A stretch of DNA of 51,984 bases from Candidatus Fermentibacterota bacterium (GCA_030592645.1 JAUVIR010000016.1:1-51984); one strand, 5' to 3'; numbered from the stretch's first letter, positions 1 to 9,625 are shown. The notes: generated by a model from the letters alone, not told the origin. Numbers and translations: made by a program.

Positions 1-519
1 AAAGAATTTCCCTCGATTGAGGAACGGTACGGTCTGCGCGCCGCTGCAGTGGCGCTGTATCCCATGTACAGAGGTGTTGCCGGGCTTGTAGGTATGGACA
101 TAATGAAATGCTCCCCGGAAGATATTACCGGGCAGAACAGGGCTGCTAAGAAAGCACTCTCCAGCGGTCATGACTTCATTTTCCTTCATCATAAACCCGC
201 TGACAGTGCTGGTGAGGATGGGAATGTTCAGGCTAAGATAAAAGCCATAGAGGAATTTGACAGGGCATTACCAGCATTCATTGAGCTCGGCTTTGATGTG
301 ATCTGTATAACAGGAGATCACAGTACTCCCTGTCCGATGAAACTCCACAGCTGGCACCCGGTACCCGTACTTATCCATGGAGGACCCCAGAGATCGGGTT
401 ACAGCTCTGAGTTTTCCGAGAGGCAGGCCTGCGCAGGAGCGCTTGGTTCGTTCATGTCAACCGATATTCTTCCCCTTCTTCTGGCAGCTGCAGGGAAACT
501 GGCTAAATTCGGCGCCTGA
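1..519 (+). CDS. apgM: 2,3-bisphosphoglycerate-independent phosphoglycerate mutase, archaeal type (C-terminal part)
   Basis: The frame is open from the first base of the window, so this is the 3' end of a gene that starts upstream; an in-frame GTG at 49 is not the real start. The visible part matches the C-terminal half of the ApgM branch of the alkaline phosphatase superfamily, which interconverts 3- and 2-phosphoglycerate in glycolysis. Supporting motifs are ALYPMYRGVAGLVGM, the metal-binding GDHSTP and the following HSWHPVPVLI. Full-length family members are about 400 residues, so roughly 230 are missing. It ends one base before mnmA. The other lower-glycolysis genes of this window lie 40 kb away. 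Confidence 0.9.
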   Translation, partial: KEFPSIEERYGLRAAAVALYPMYRGVAGLVGMDIMKCSPEDITGQNRAAKKALSSGHDFIFLHHKPADSAGEDGNVQAKIKAIEEFDRALPAFIELGFDVICITGDHSTPCPMKLHSWHPVPVLIHGGPQRSGYSSEFSERQACAGALGSFMSTDILPLLLAAAGKLAKFGA

Positions 520-520
520 T

Positions 521-1522
521 ATGAAGGTTACCGGTACACTTGTTGCGCTGTCAGGAGGGGTGGATTCCTCCTATGCGCTTAACCTGTGTATTCAGCGATA
601 CAGTCATGTAAGAGCAGGATACGTCGATACCGCAGGCCGCGGTATTCCCCCTGAAGTTAAAAACACCGCAGATGCAGCCGGAGTGGAACTTGTTATCGTA
701 AACGCTGTTGAGAGATTCAGGCGTGAAGTCATTCTCTGGTCCGAACAGATGCTGTTCAAAGGACTGACTCCAAACCCCTGCGCCAGGTGCAACGCAAGAG
801 TAAAACTTCTTTCTCTGCATGAGATTCTGAACCCTTCTGAGAAGCTTGTCACAGGTCATTATGTCCTGAAGGAGGGATATCTTATCAAACGCGGTTCTGA
901 CGATCGCAAAGATCAGAGCTATTTCCTTTCTCTTGTAGACGATGATATACTGAGAGGTTGCATTTTCCCTCTGGGAGACATGCTGAAAGAAGATGTCCGC
1001 AGAGAGGCGCTGCGTTTGAATATCCCTTTTCGTAGAAAGGAAAGCATGGATCTCTGTTTCAGCCTGTCAGCGGGAGAGGATAAGCCTGGAAGAGTGATGG
1101 ATATCACCGGAAAGGAAATCGGCAGACATGACGGAACAGGGAATTACACCATTGGGCAGAGGAAGGGACTTGGAGCCTATGGAGAGCGGATGTATGTGAC
1201 TGCTGTCAATTCTTCAGGCGGAACCGTCACAATAGGCGGAAGGAAGGATCTCCTTGTAGCGGGATGCACCGTTGTAGAAATGAACTGGCTCCTGGAGCCA
1301 TCGGGATTTCCCTCAGAAGCCCTGGTTCAGACAAGGTACAGAAAAAAAGCAGTTCCGGCGATTCTTGAATATAGAGACGGCAGCCTGCATATTGAATTCA
1401 ACAGACCCGAAGAAGCTGTTGCACCGGGGCAGGTCTGTGCTGTATATCTGAACACTTCGTTAATCGGGGGAGGGATAATCTCCTCAACAGAACAGCCTGA
1501 TTGGAAAAGTAATGCAGAATGA
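521..1522 (+). CDS. mnmA: tRNA-specific 2-thiouridylase MnmA
   Basis: MnmA adenylates and thiolates U34 of tRNA-Lys, -Glu and -Gln. The PP-loop SGGVDSS lies at residues 10-16. The first catalytic cysteine lies in TPNPCARCNARVK and the second in the SMDLCFS segment. KDQSYFL and IGQRKGLG are also typical of the family. At 333 residues it is slightly short (about 360 is usual). The reading frame is open further upstream to 377, but those codons lie inside apgM; I place the start at ATG 521, which puts the PP-loop at its normal distance from the N-terminus. The 3' end overlaps nadA by 11 bases, suggesting co-transcription. Confidence 0.93.
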   Translation: MKVTGTLVALSGGVDSSYALNLCIQRYSHVRAGYVDTAGRGIPPEVKNTADAAGVELVIVNAVERFRREVILWSEQMLFKGLTPNPCARCNARVKLLSLHEILNPSEKLVTGHYVLKEGYLIKRGSDDRKDQSYFLSLVDDDILRGCIFPLGDMLKEDVRREALRLNIPFRRKESMDLCFSLSAGEDKPGRVMDITGKEIGRHDGTGNYTIGQRKGLGAYGERMYVTAVNSSGGTVTIGGRKDLLVAGCTVVEMNWLLEPSGFPSEALVQTRYRKKAVPAILEYRDGSLHIEFNRPEEAVAPGQVCAVYLNTSLIGGGIISSTEQPDWKSNAE

Positions 1523-2417
1523 ATATGCCGGTGAGATAAAAAGACTGAAGGACAGGAAAGATGCAGTGATCCTTGCCCACAGCTACCAGCCGCCGGAAAT
1601 ACAGGATATTGCTGATCATGTAGGAGATTCCCTGGAGCTCAGCAGGATAGCGGCATCAACCGGATGCAGAGTGATCGTCTTCTGCGGGGTTAAATTCATG
1701 GCTGAAACAGCGCATATACTCTCCCCGGATAAAACTGTTCTTCTTCCTGAGCCGGATGCCGGATGCCCCCTTGCGGACTGTATTGAGGTGCCTGCCCTCA
1801 AGTCCATGCAGAAGCTGTATCCAGATGCCCTGACTGTTCTGTACGTAAATTCCCCGGCCGATGTGAAAGCGGAAAGCTACGCTTGCTGTACATCCGCTAA
1901 CGCTCTTGCTGTGGTTGAAAATGCGCCATCTGATGAAATAATATTTGCTCCGGACAGGAACCTTGGAACTTTCATTTCAAGAAAATCCGATAAAACCATC
2001 CATATCTGGAACGGAGCCTGCAGAAGCCATGCCATCGCGGATCTGCAGGATATGAAGGCCAGAATGGAAGAATGGCCGGATGCCGAATTACTGGTGCATC
2101 CGGAAACCCCTCCTGCAGCCTGGGAACTTGCACATGCCGTTCTGGGGACGGGAGGTATGATCAGGTATGTTGGAGAATCGAGCAAGCAAAGATTCATAAT
2201 CGGAACCGAAGAGGGGATGGTCTACAGACTCAAGACACTCTACCCCGACAGAGAGTTCACAACGGGAGGGAATATTTACTGCATCAATATGAAAAAGATA
2301 ACTCTGAAGAAAATACTCGATTCCCTCAGAAAGCTGGAACCGGTCATCGAACTTGATTCTGAAACCCGAGAAAAGGCTTATGCAGCTGTGGCAAGAATGA
2401 CGGAGGTAACCGGATGA
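1512..2417 (+). CDS. nadA: Quinolinate synthase NadA
   Basis: NadA condenses iminoaspartate with dihydroxyacetone phosphate to give quinolinate in de novo NAD synthesis, using an oxygen-sensitive [4Fe-4S] cluster. The 301-residue protein has the family hallmarks: AHSYQPPEIQDIADHVGDS near the N-terminus, FCGVKFMAETA, and three cluster cysteines in CCTSANA, WNGACRSHA and IYCINMKK. The length fits the compact NadA type. It overlaps mnmA by 11 bases and the next gene by 4 bases (ATGA). No nadB or nadC is present in the window. Confidence 0.95.
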   Translation: MQNEYAGEIKRLKDRKDAVILAHSYQPPEIQDIADHVGDSLELSRIAASTGCRVIVFCGVKFMAETAHILSPDKTVLLPEPDAGCPLADCIEVPALKSMQKLYPDALTVLYVNSPADVKAESYACCTSANALAVVENAPSDEIIFAPDRNLGTFISRKSDKTIHIWNGACRSHAIADLQDMKARMEEWPDAELLVHPETPPAAWELAHAVLGTGGMIRYVGESSKQRFIIGTEEGMVYRLKTLYPDREFTTGGNIYCINMKKITLKKILDSLRKLEPVIELDSETREKAYAAVARMTEVTG

Positions 2418-3127
2418 AAAAACCTGTACTAGGCGTTGCCTTCAACTGGTACAGGAATGATGAATCCCGGGCTCCGTCATACGGAAAATGGCTTTTCGGG
2501 CTGAACCAGAGTTATGCGAAATTGCTGGCTGCAGCAGACGTTATCCCTGTAGGGATCATTCCCACCTCAAAGGATCCCGGAAATGTGCTGGATATCGTTG
2601 ATATGATCCTTCTTACTGGAGGTCCTGACCCTGATCCAGAGCTCTACGGCCAGAGGAACAATGGATCCATAGGCTGCTACAGGGAAAGACCTCTGTGGGA
2701 AATGGAACTGTACAGGAATGCTCGTGCTGAGAATATCCCTGTATTCGGTATATGTCTGGGAATACAGCTTATAGCCATGGCGGAGGGGGAACAGCTCATA
2801 CAGGATATTTTAACTCAGGTGGATGATCCAGTTGATCACGATGGGAAAGCTGACGATCCGAGGAAGCATACGGTTCAGATAATGGACGGTACAATTCTTC
2901 GGGGGATCCTTGGTTCTGAGATAGAAGTCTGCAGTTTTCATCATCAGTCTATTGCCGGAATTCCGAAAGGGTATCATCAGGCGGCGGAATCTTCGGATGG
3001 CGTGATCGAGGCCATGGAATCGGATGACGGGCTTGTCGTTGCAGTTCAATGGCACCCGGAGCGGGATTTCACAGGACCCCTTATTCTTCAGAATCTTATT
3101 AGAAGGTTCTTCGGGGACAGTGACTAG
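2414..3127 (+). CDS. Class I glutamine amidotransferase-like hydrolase (peptidase C26, PuuD-like)
   Basis: The 237-residue protein has the class I amidotransferase triad: the nucleophile Cys in GICLGIQL, and His and Glu in the C-terminal WHPERD. MILLTGGPDPDPELYG and FHHQSI are characteristic of the gamma-glutamyl-GABA hydrolase (PuuD) branch, which cleaves gamma-glutamyl amides. The true substrate is not predictable, because the branch includes several gamma-glutamyl hydrolases and no polyamine genes lie nearby. It starts within the nadA stop (ATGA) and its TAG stop shares one base with the GTG start of manA, so it sits in a tight operon. Confidence 0.8.
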   Translation: MKKPVLGVAFNWYRNDESRAPSYGKWLFGLNQSYAKLLAAADVIPVGIIPTSKDPGNVLDIVDMILLTGGPDPDPELYGQRNNGSIGCYRERPLWEMELYRNARAENIPVFGICLGIQLIAMAEGEQLIQDILTQVDDPVDHDGKADDPRKHTVQIMDGTILRGILGSEIEVCSFHHQSIAGIPKGYHQAAESSDGVIEAMESDDGLVVAVQWHPERDFTGPLILQNLIRRFFGDSD

Positions 3128-3993
3128 TGCTTTACATCTCCCAACCAAGATATGTGCCACGGGTATGGGGTTCGTTTGCAGCACCGGGGCTTGAAACTCC
3201 CGTTGGAGAGATCTGGTGGCTTTTCCACGAGGAAGGTGCTTCATCATTTCTCCAGAATGCTGTAGATGGACATCCGACTACAGTTGCTGATCTGGTCATA
3301 AGCGATGAATTGCCTGGAGAATATGTCTATCCTGTTCTTCTGAAGACTCTGCACACTGCGGACAGGCTCTCAGTGCAGGTTCATCCCGGTATCGGGGGCG
3401 GCAGTCCCGCAAAGGAAGAAACCTGGATAGTTCTGTCAGCCGAAACCGGGGCATGGATGATGGGCGGGTTAAGAAATACGGATAGGAATCTGTTCCTTGA
3501 TCTTCTGCTCAATGGGAGAATAGAGGATGTTCTGCAGAGAATAGACCTTCGTACGGGTGACATTTACCACATTCCCCCCGGAACCGTTCATTCTCTGGGT
3601 CCCGGCCTGCAGATCCTTGAGGTGCAGAGCAACTGCAACATAACGTACAGGTTATACGACTGGGGAAGAACCGGAACCGACGGGAAACCGAGGGAGCTCC
3701 ATTTAGAAAAGGGTATTGAAGCTATTGACTGGTCTTCCGGGGGAAGCCCCGTCTCCGCAGGTTCGGATGGTAGAATAGATCGTTTGAAACTGAAAGCCGG
3801 TTATCGTATATCATATATTGAAGGAAAATCAAACATGGATATTCCCGGAGGCGCGCTTTTCTTTGTTTCATCCGGGAGTGCTGCATTACAGGGTCACGAA
3901 GTAGATTTCCCCGCTTGCCTGATCGCTGACATGAATGGCGGAAAGCTGACATTGAGCGGGGCAGGCTACATCATAGAACCCGGAGGTAGTTAA
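3127..3993 (+). CDS. manA: Mannose-6-phosphate isomerase, class I
   Basis: This enzyme interconverts fructose 6-phosphate and mannose 6-phosphate. The 288-residue protein shows the zinc-site cupin motif VQVHPG, followed by HIPPGTVHSLG, ILEVQSNCNITYRLYDWGR and RELHLEKGIEAI, all typical of short bacterial type I isomerases. It starts with GTG overlapping the preceding stop by one base, and its TAA overlaps the next ATG (TAATG). With manC directly downstream it would supply GDP-mannose for surface glycans; a phosphomannomutase is not seen in the window. Confidence 0.92.
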   Translation: MLYISQPRYVPRVWGSFAAPGLETPVGEIWWLFHEEGASSFLQNAVDGHPTTVADLVISDELPGEYVYPVLLKTLHTADRLSVQVHPGIGGGSPAKEETWIVLSAETGAWMMGGLRNTDRNLFLDLLLNGRIEDVLQRIDLRTGDIYHIPPGTVHSLGPGLQILEVQSNCNITYRLYDWGRTGTDGKPRELHLEKGIEAIDWSSGGSPVSAGSDGRIDRLKLKAGYRISYIEGKSNMDIPGGALFFVSSGSAALQGHEVDFPACLIADMNGGKLTLSGAGYIIEPGGS

Positions 3994-5021
3994 TGGAGTC
4001 ATCATTTTTCGGAGTGATCATGGCCGGGGGGAGGGGAACCCGTTTCTGGCCTGTTTCAACGCGTAAACTGCCCAAGCAGTTCCTCAACCTTACTGGAGAC
4101 AGAACGATGCTGCAGGAAACAGCCTCCAGGTTTGAGGGTCTCTGCGGTCATGACGAGATAATGGTAGTTACCGGCAGTGATCACAGGAAAACAGTACTGG
4201 AGCAGCTGCCGTGGATCAGAAGCGAGAACCTTCTGCTTGAACCCTCCGGCAGGAATACGGCGGCATGCATCGGCTGGGCGGCAAAAACCTTGATTGACAG
4301 GGGTTGCGGTTCGGATCTGATGGTGGTAGTACCCTCCGATCATGTTATCGACGATCCTCAGGAATTCAGAAACACTCTCATAATGGCGGCTCGACCTGCT
4401 ATAGATGGAAAACTGGTAACGATCGGGATAACACCGGATCACCCTGCAACCGGATACGGCTACCTTGAAAAAGGAAAATGCCTGTATGAGGGAATTTTCG
4501 AAGTATCATCCTTCAGAGAGAAGCCCGATCTTGAAACCGCTTCAGAATACCTTGCCGGCGGCAAGTATTTCTGGAATGCAGGTATGTTCATCTGGAGAGC
4601 GGATGTGATAATGGAAGAAATCGCCCGGAATCTTCCCGGGCTCTTCGAAGAACTGATGCAGCTCGGTCCGGGAACCAGCCCGGACACTGAGCAGTACAGT
4701 GCGCTGCAATCCATTTCTATAGACTACGGAGTGATGGAGAATGCTGATAACGTTGTAGTTGTTCCCGCCCTGTTCGGATGGAACGACATAGGAGACTGGC
4801 CCTCCGCCAGAAGATGCGGCGTGGGCCGTGGAGAGGTGCTTGCGATAGACAGCGGCAACAGTATCGTATGGAATCGCGGGAAATTGACAGTTCTTCTCGG
4901 AGTGAACGATATATCCGTAGTCGAGACCGATTCAGTAACACTGATCATGAGTGATGAGTACTCTCAGAAATTAAGGGAAGTTGTCGCAGAACTGGAAAAT
5001 ACAAAACCGGATCTTGTATAG
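3993..5021 (+). CDS. manC: Mannose-1-phosphate guanylyltransferase
   Basis: The product makes GDP-mannose from mannose 1-phosphate and GTP. The nucleotide-binding signature MAGGRGTRFWPVSTRKLPKQ is near the N-terminus, followed by LLEPSGRNTAACI, VVPSDHVI, GYLEKG, FREKPD and WNAGMFIW, all conserved in ManC/RfbM. The protein has 342 residues, so it lacks the C-terminal isomerase domain of bifunctional enzymes, consistent with a separate manA upstream. The start overlaps the manA stop by one base. Confidence 0.94.
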   Translation: MESSFFGVIMAGGRGTRFWPVSTRKLPKQFLNLTGDRTMLQETASRFEGLCGHDEIMVVTGSDHRKTVLEQLPWIRSENLLLEPSGRNTAACIGWAAKTLIDRGCGSDLMVVVPSDHVIDDPQEFRNTLIMAARPAIDGKLVTIGITPDHPATGYGYLEKGKCLYEGIFEVSSFREKPDLETASEYLAGGKYFWNAGMFIWRADVIMEEIARNLPGLFEELMQLGPGTSPDTEQYSALQSISIDYGVMENADNVVVVPALFGWNDIGDWPSARRCGVGRGEVLAIDSGNSIVWNRGKLTVLLGVNDISVVETDSVTLIMSDEYSQKLREVVAELENTKPDLV

Positions 5022-5044
5022 AGTGCATATTGCATCCTGGCCGG

Positions 5045-7120
5045 ATGAACGGATTCTATGCGAATGGCCGGGAGAGGAGTCAGCGGGTAATCGAAAATTT
5101 CGATATTCTGTCTGCCGTCTGCATTGAACTGAATTCTCATCAGGATTCATCTTCAGTATTCAAACATATTGTTGATTCAGCACCCCTGTTCGAAGGTATC
5201 GATTCAGCCGGGATATACGTTCTTGACAATAGCTCTGGAGAATTCATTCTGGGATATCATACCGGTCTTCCGGGAGACTTTGCTGAGTCCCATTCCAGTT
5301 TCAAGCGTGGTTCGGGACTGCATGAAATGCTGCATTGTAACGAGACCGTATACCCCTGCCCCTCCGAAGGGAGTTCTTTCACATACGAAGGAAGCGCTCA
5401 AGTATTCATAAAAGGGCTTTTTCCCCTAATGAGAAGTCAAGCCGCGCTGACGGTGATGTTTATCGCTTCATCGGAACCTGGAGCCCTGCCTCAGGAGATT
5501 CCCCGAATAATGGATATAATGCTTACCATGGCTGAAGCGGCTCTCTCTCGAATTGACCTTGAAAGCAGTGCCCGCAGGAGTGAAATGCAGCATTCTCTTC
5601 TGCTCGAAGGGGTCCGTGATCCGGTCTATGCTCTGGGCGATAACCTGGAAATAAAGTACTGCAACGAAGCATTCAGACAGCTTGTCTGTTTTGAAGAGGA
5701 GCGGATTGAAAAGGCTGCTTTTTCGGAGGTTGCCGGTTTGGAACTGACGAACATAATGCGCGAAAAATTCGATGAAGCTCTTGATCCAGACAACGCATTC
5801 TCCTACAGCGAATTTGAATACCGGGAAAGGATTTTCAATACATTCGTTTCCAGAACACCAGACGGTCTCTTCGTACTGATGAATGATATCACTGAAGCTG
5901 AACAAACTCGGAAAAAACTGAATTTCAGAGAAAGGTTCGAAAGCCTCCTTATCACTATCTCCACTGATTTTATTAAAATGAGGGGGAGTGCCCTGAACCT
6001 TGGAATAAACGATGCCCTTCTGAATATCGGTGTGTCGATTGAGGTTGACAGGGCATACCTTTTTCAGTTCAGTGATGCAATGAAGATCATAAATAACACG
6101 CACGAATGGTGCGCAACTAATGTTCAACCGCAGATAGATAACCAGCAGGTACTGAAAACTGACGATTATCCATGGTTGATGAACAGACTCACCAGGCACT
6201 CCGCTTTTCAGATACTCAGTATTCCCGATCTTCCGTCCTGGGCCGAGGCTGAAAGGGAGTTGTTTGAATCACGGGATATTCAATCGGTGCTTGTGGTTCC
6301 CATTGTTCACGGAAACAGTCTGATCGGTTATCTCGGCTTAGACAGTGTGAACCATGAGAGATACTGGAGCGAAGATATAATCGATCTTCTGAGAGTTGTC
6401 GGGGATGCCATCGGTAATGCACTTGTCCGGAACAGAATGGAAAAGAAGCTCATCGAGATGTACAGACGGGCAGAGAAGGAGGCTCAGATAAATGCGGTTC
6501 TTCTCAGGGAGGTTAACCACAGGGTCAAGAATAATCTGTCAGAGATAATAGGCATTCTTTACGCGCAGAGGCGTTACGCTTCAGATAACAACGATCACGA
6601 TGAATTTGTTCAGAGCCTCATCGGCAGAATACGCGGTCTGGCAACTGTTCATGATATGCTTTCCAGTTCCGGATGGAACCCGCTGGAGTTGACCAGGCTT
6701 GTCAGGAGGATCATCAATAGCGCAATTGCAAATGCCCCAGGCGGCAAAAAACTGAAAGCATCAATTTCGAAAACCTCTATCCGTGTGAATCCCAATCAGG
6801 CGCATGCCCTTGCCCTGATATTGAACGAGCTTGTCAGGAATTCGCTCAAGCATGCGCTGACAGGCCGTGAATCACTGAAGATAAAGGTCAGAATGCGCAA
6901 GCGCCGGGCAGGCCGGATTAGACTTATTTACAGTGATAACGGCCCTGGGTATCCCGAAGAAGTACTGGAGCATGACAGGAAGAATCTCGGTCTTGATCTG
7001 ATTCAGAATTTAACTATAAAGAACCTGCAGGGAGAACTGACTCTCCAGAACGATGGCGGTGCCTCTGCGAAGATAGTTTTTCGCAGGACTCGCGCGGAGG
7101 ATAAAGATGAAAGTAAGTAA
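5045..7120 (+). CDS. Sensor histidine kinase, HisKA_2 family, with GAF and PAS domains
   Basis: About 690 residues with no clear membrane segment, so probably cytosolic. The order appears to be a GAF-like domain (about 15-170), a PAS domain (about 185-295), a second GAF domain (about 305-470), a HisKA_2 dimerisation/phosphotransfer region and a HATPase domain. The phosphoacceptor His is in REVNHRVKNNLSEI (codon at 6518-6520). The N box is LILNELVRNSLKHAL, and the G boxes are SDNGPGYP and LGLDLIQNL. This histidine kinase class often signals to regulators without a DNA-binding domain. An in-frame TTG at 5030 is an alternative start; neither candidate has a strong ribosome binding site. The 3' end overlaps its response regulator by 14 bases. 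Confidence 0.88.
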   Translation: MNGFYANGRERSQRVIENFDILSAVCIELNSHQDSSSVFKHIVDSAPLFEGIDSAGIYVLDNSSGEFILGYHTGLPGDFAESHSSFKRGSGLHEMLHCNETVYPCPSEGSSFTYEGSAQVFIKGLFPLMRSQAALTVMFIASSEPGALPQEIPRIMDIMLTMAEAALSRIDLESSARRSEMQHSLLLEGVRDPVYALGDNLEIKYCNEAFRQLVCFEEERIEKAAFSEVAGLELTNIMREKFDEALDPDNAFSYSEFEYRERIFNTFVSRTPDGLFVLMNDITEAEQTRKKLNFRERFESLLITISTDFIKMRGSALNLGINDALLNIGVSIEVDRAYLFQFSDAMKIINNTHEWCATNVQPQIDNQQVLKTDDYPWLMNRLTRHSAFQILSIPDLPSWAEAERELFESRDIQSVLVVPIVHGNSLIGYLGLDSVNHERYWSEDIIDLLRVVGDAIGNALVRNRMEKKLIEMYRRAEKEAQINAVLLREVNHRVKNNLSEIIGILYAQRRYASDNNDHDEFVQSLIGRIRGLATVHDMLSSSGWNPLELTRLVRRIINSAIANAPGGKKLKASISKTSIRVNPNQAHALALILNELVRNSLKHALTGRESLKIKVRMRKRRAGRIRLIYSDNGPGYPEEVLEHDRKNLGLDLIQNLTIKNLQGELTLQNDGGASAKIVFRRTRAEDKDESK

Positions 7121-7700
7121 AAAGAGGAAGGTTCTGATTGTTGAGGATGACCATTTAGTCTCTGAGATGATCAGGGGAATGCTGGAGGAACTGGGATACG
7201 AAATTGCCGGGGAAGCCGAGGATGGACATGAAGCTCTTGGTATGATCAAGGAAGTAAAGCCCGATGTGGTAATCATGGATATTAAGATGCCGAGAATGTC
7301 CGGTATCGAAGCGTCGCTCCTTATTCAGAAGCATTTTCCAACACCTATTGTGATTCTGAGTGCCTATGAGACGGAGGATCTTGTAAAAGAAGCGTCTGAA
7401 GCGGGGGTAGGAGCTTACGTTGTCAAACCTCCTCAGCCTGCTGAGCTTTTCAGGGCGATTGAGATTGCCTGCGGCAGATTCGATGACCTGCTGGAGCTCA
7501 CTGATGTCCGTAGGAAGTACGAACAGGCTAAGAAAACAATTGATAATCTTTCAAAACTGCTGCCTGTGTGCCCGGGGTGCGGTGAGGAAAAGCGTGATGA
7601 GGATTACGCAAGGGTGCTGAATATGTTTCTCTGCAGCATACCAGTGGATGATATAGGAAAATATCTGTGTTGCCGCTGCAGAAGCAGAACAGATAAATAG
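7107..7700 (+). CDS. Response regulator with C-terminal cysteine motif
   Basis: The first 120 residues are a receiver domain: acidic pair EDD at 13-15, phosphoacceptor Asp58 in VVIMDIKMP, a Ser in VILSAY and the conserved Lys in VVKPP. A coiled segment follows (about 130-155). The last 40 residues hold CPGCG and a CCRCRS motif, resembling the C-terminal cysteine module seen after receiver domains in other sensory proteins (ICxxCKKIRD type). There is no DNA-binding domain, so output is probably through protein contact. A GGAGG site lies just before the ATG, inside the kinase gene it overlaps, and the pair almost certainly works together. Confidence 0.88.
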   Translation: MKVSKKRKVLIVEDDHLVSEMIRGMLEELGYEIAGEAEDGHEALGMIKEVKPDVVIMDIKMPRMSGIEASLLIQKHFPTPIVILSAYETEDLVKEASEAGVGAYVVKPPQPAELFRAIEIACGRFDDLLELTDVRRKYEQAKKTIDNLSKLLPVCPGCGEEKRDEDYARVLNMFLCSIPVDDIGKYLCCRCRSRTDK

Positions 7701-7704
7701 AAAA

Positions 7705-8178
7705 TTAACTAACTCTTCTCGGACTGCGGGCCTGAACTCTCACGGTTGACCCCACGCTGAGCCAATCGTAGCTCCATCTGGCTGTGATCTCTCCAAGTCT
7801 TATGCAGCCATGTGATCTTCTGGTGCCCAGAAAATTCGTACCGGATAGGAAAGTCTGATGAAGACCTATCTGGCCTGAAGGATGAATACAGAGCCAGTAA
7901 GGCATCCTGACGCCATAGGAGCTTGATACCGGTGCCCGTCTTCTGTAGAGTACCTCGAAGGTTCCAGTCGGGGTATTGTACCCGGCTCTTCCTGTGGAAA
8001 CCAGCGCCAGATTTGCTTCTCTGCCGTTCTCCAGAAAGATGATGGTCTGATAGTCAATGAGAATGACCGCTTCTCTGGATGGAGTGTCTCCCAACCCGTC
8101 AGCTGGAGCAAGGGATGCGCTCCAGGATACGGCAAGTACCCCGAAAAAAATACGGACAAGTTCTGTCAGACAAATCAA
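7705..8178 (-). CDS. Secreted L,D-transpeptidase (YkuD domain)
   Basis: The protein carries an N-terminal signal-like hydrophobic stretch and a YkuD catalytic domain. The active-site signature SHGCIRLG and the upstream conserved His in IGLHQTF are intact. Such enzymes form 3-3 peptidoglycan crosslinks or attach proteins to the wall in the periplasm. The frame is open to an ATG at 8193, but a perfect GGAGG lies between that ATG and an in-frame TTG at 8178, about 8 bases upstream of it, so I favour the TTG. It is convergent with the response regulator, 4 bases apart, and divergent from the TPR lipoprotein gene. Confidence 0.85.
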   Translation of the reverse strand: MICLTELVRIFFGVLAVSWSASLAPADGLGDTPSREAVILIDYQTIIFLENGREANLALVSTGRAGYNTPTGTFEVLYRRRAPVSSSYGVRMPYWLCIHPSGQIGLHQTFLSGTNFLGTRRSHGCIRLGEITARWSYDWLSVGSTVRVQARSPRRVS

Positions 8179-8320
8179 ATGCGTTACCTCCATAGCAATG
8201 TAAACTGAATACTTGGAGATAGAATGTCAATATTGACTTTCAGAGCATAAAAGGCAAGATTTCATAATTACCGATCACATTATTTTTGATTACTTAATTA
8301 TCATGAACGGAGGGTCAAAT

Positions 8321-9625
8321 ATGTCTGGATGGAGTCTTAACCGAAAGATATTTCTTGCCATCGTAGCTATATCTGCTTTGCTTGCAGCCTGCAGCTCACC
8401 TGTTGTAACAGGCATGAAGGTGCATATGCAGAACCAGGAGTACGATGATATCATAAATCTTGCCGACAGCGTTATCGCTCGGGGAGATTCGCTGAACGCG
8501 GAGATCTGGTTCTGGAGAGGCAGAGCTTTTACCGAGAAATCACAATGGACCGAAGCTGCCGTATCATTCATGAAGGCTTACGAACTCGATACCAACGGAG
8601 CACTGACTGTAAGCGAATATTGGTTCGTCTTCTTTAACAGCGCTTCCAATACCATGAACGATGGTGATATCGGTTCCGCAGTTGAAATGCTCAACAGTGG
8701 TATTCAGGTCGCACCGGAGAGACCGGATTTTGAGCTTATGCTGGGCGATGTTGAGCTGAACATCAACAATGATCTTCCTGCAGCCCTTGAAGGCTATAAG
8801 AGTGCTTCGCAGAAAGCGGAAGCATTAATGGCTGATGTTCAGGCTATGCTGGATGATACGGATGATCCATACATGCTGGATTACTACTCACAGAGCCTTG
8901 CGCAGGCCAGAAACCTCTTCATTCAGGCTCTCTACAACTCTGGAAGCGTTCTTACCATGATAGCCCTTGACGCTACCGAGGAAGAAATGCCGGAATACAT
9001 ACAGCAGGCAAAAGATAATTACGCCATGGCACTTCTGGTCGATCCCACGAATATTGATATGCTTGATGCTCTTGCCGGAGCATACATGCTGGAAGCCGAC
9101 TATGCTTCCGCGATCGGTATTTATGACGAAGCATTCGCCAATATTGAGCTGGGAATTGAAGAAGGCTGGCTCGAGCAGGAAGAAGCCAATGGGATCATGG
9201 CCAATATGATGGTATCCAAGGGATACGCATACATTGAAATGGAAGAATATTCTCAGGCAATATCTGAACTCAACAGCGCTCATGAGCTTATCGGAAACGA
9301 TTATGTAATTCTTTCAACTCTTGCCCATGCTAATTTCGTAATGGAGAATTACAACGAGTCTCTCTCGATTCTTGATTCCGTCATTATGATCGAAGGCCTG
9401 ACTCCTGATCAACTCTCTAACGCATACTATACAAGATACGCCTGTTTCAACCGGAAGGAACTGGATTCCGAAGCTGCCGAGGCTCTTGAAACAGCACTTG
9501 ATTTCGATCCTGATAATGCCAATTACTGGCGTTACCTTGCCAGCACCTACAGCCGTCTCGGCCGCAGGAATGATGCTATCAACGCTATGCAGAAAGCGGA
9601 GGATCTGGATTCCCAGAACGACTGA
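8321..9625 (+). CDS. TPR-repeat lipoprotein
   Basis: The N-terminus is a lipoprotein signal: basic NRK, a hydrophobic core, then the lipobox LAAC with Cys24 followed by SSP. The rest (434 residues in all) is helical with several tetratricopeptide-like units, most clearly near the C-terminus (SNAYYTRYACFNRKEL, ANYWRYLASTYSRLGRRNDA). Such proteins scaffold envelope complexes; the partner is unknown. An upstream in-frame ATG exists at 8303, but GGAGGG at 8309-8314 points to the ATG at 8321. It is transcribed alone and followed by a strong hairpin. Confidence 0.8.
   Translation: MSGWSLNRKIFLAIVAISALLAACSSPVVTGMKVHMQNQEYDDIINLADSVIARGDSLNAEIWFWRGRAFTEKSQWTEAAVSFMKAYELDTNGALTVSEYWFVFFNSASNTMNDGDIGSAVEMLNSGIQVAPERPDFELMLGDVELNINNDLPAALEGYKSASQKAEALMADVQAMLDDTDDPYMLDYYSQSLAQARNLFIQALYNSGSVLTMIALDATEEEMPEYIQQAKDNYAMALLVDPTNIDMLDALAGAYMLEADYASAIGIYDEAFANIELGIEEGWLEQEEANGIMANMMVSKGYAYIEMEEYSQAISELNSAHELIGNDYVILSTLAHANFVMENYNESLSILDSVIMIEGLTPDQLSNAYYTRYACFNRKELDSEAAEALETALDFDPDNANYWRYLASTYSRLGRRNDAINAMQKAEDLDSQND

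Noticed and set aside
377-520. Upstream extension of mnmA to 377
   Set aside because: It would lie inside apgM and add 48 residues with no match to the family; the normal N-terminus begins at 521.
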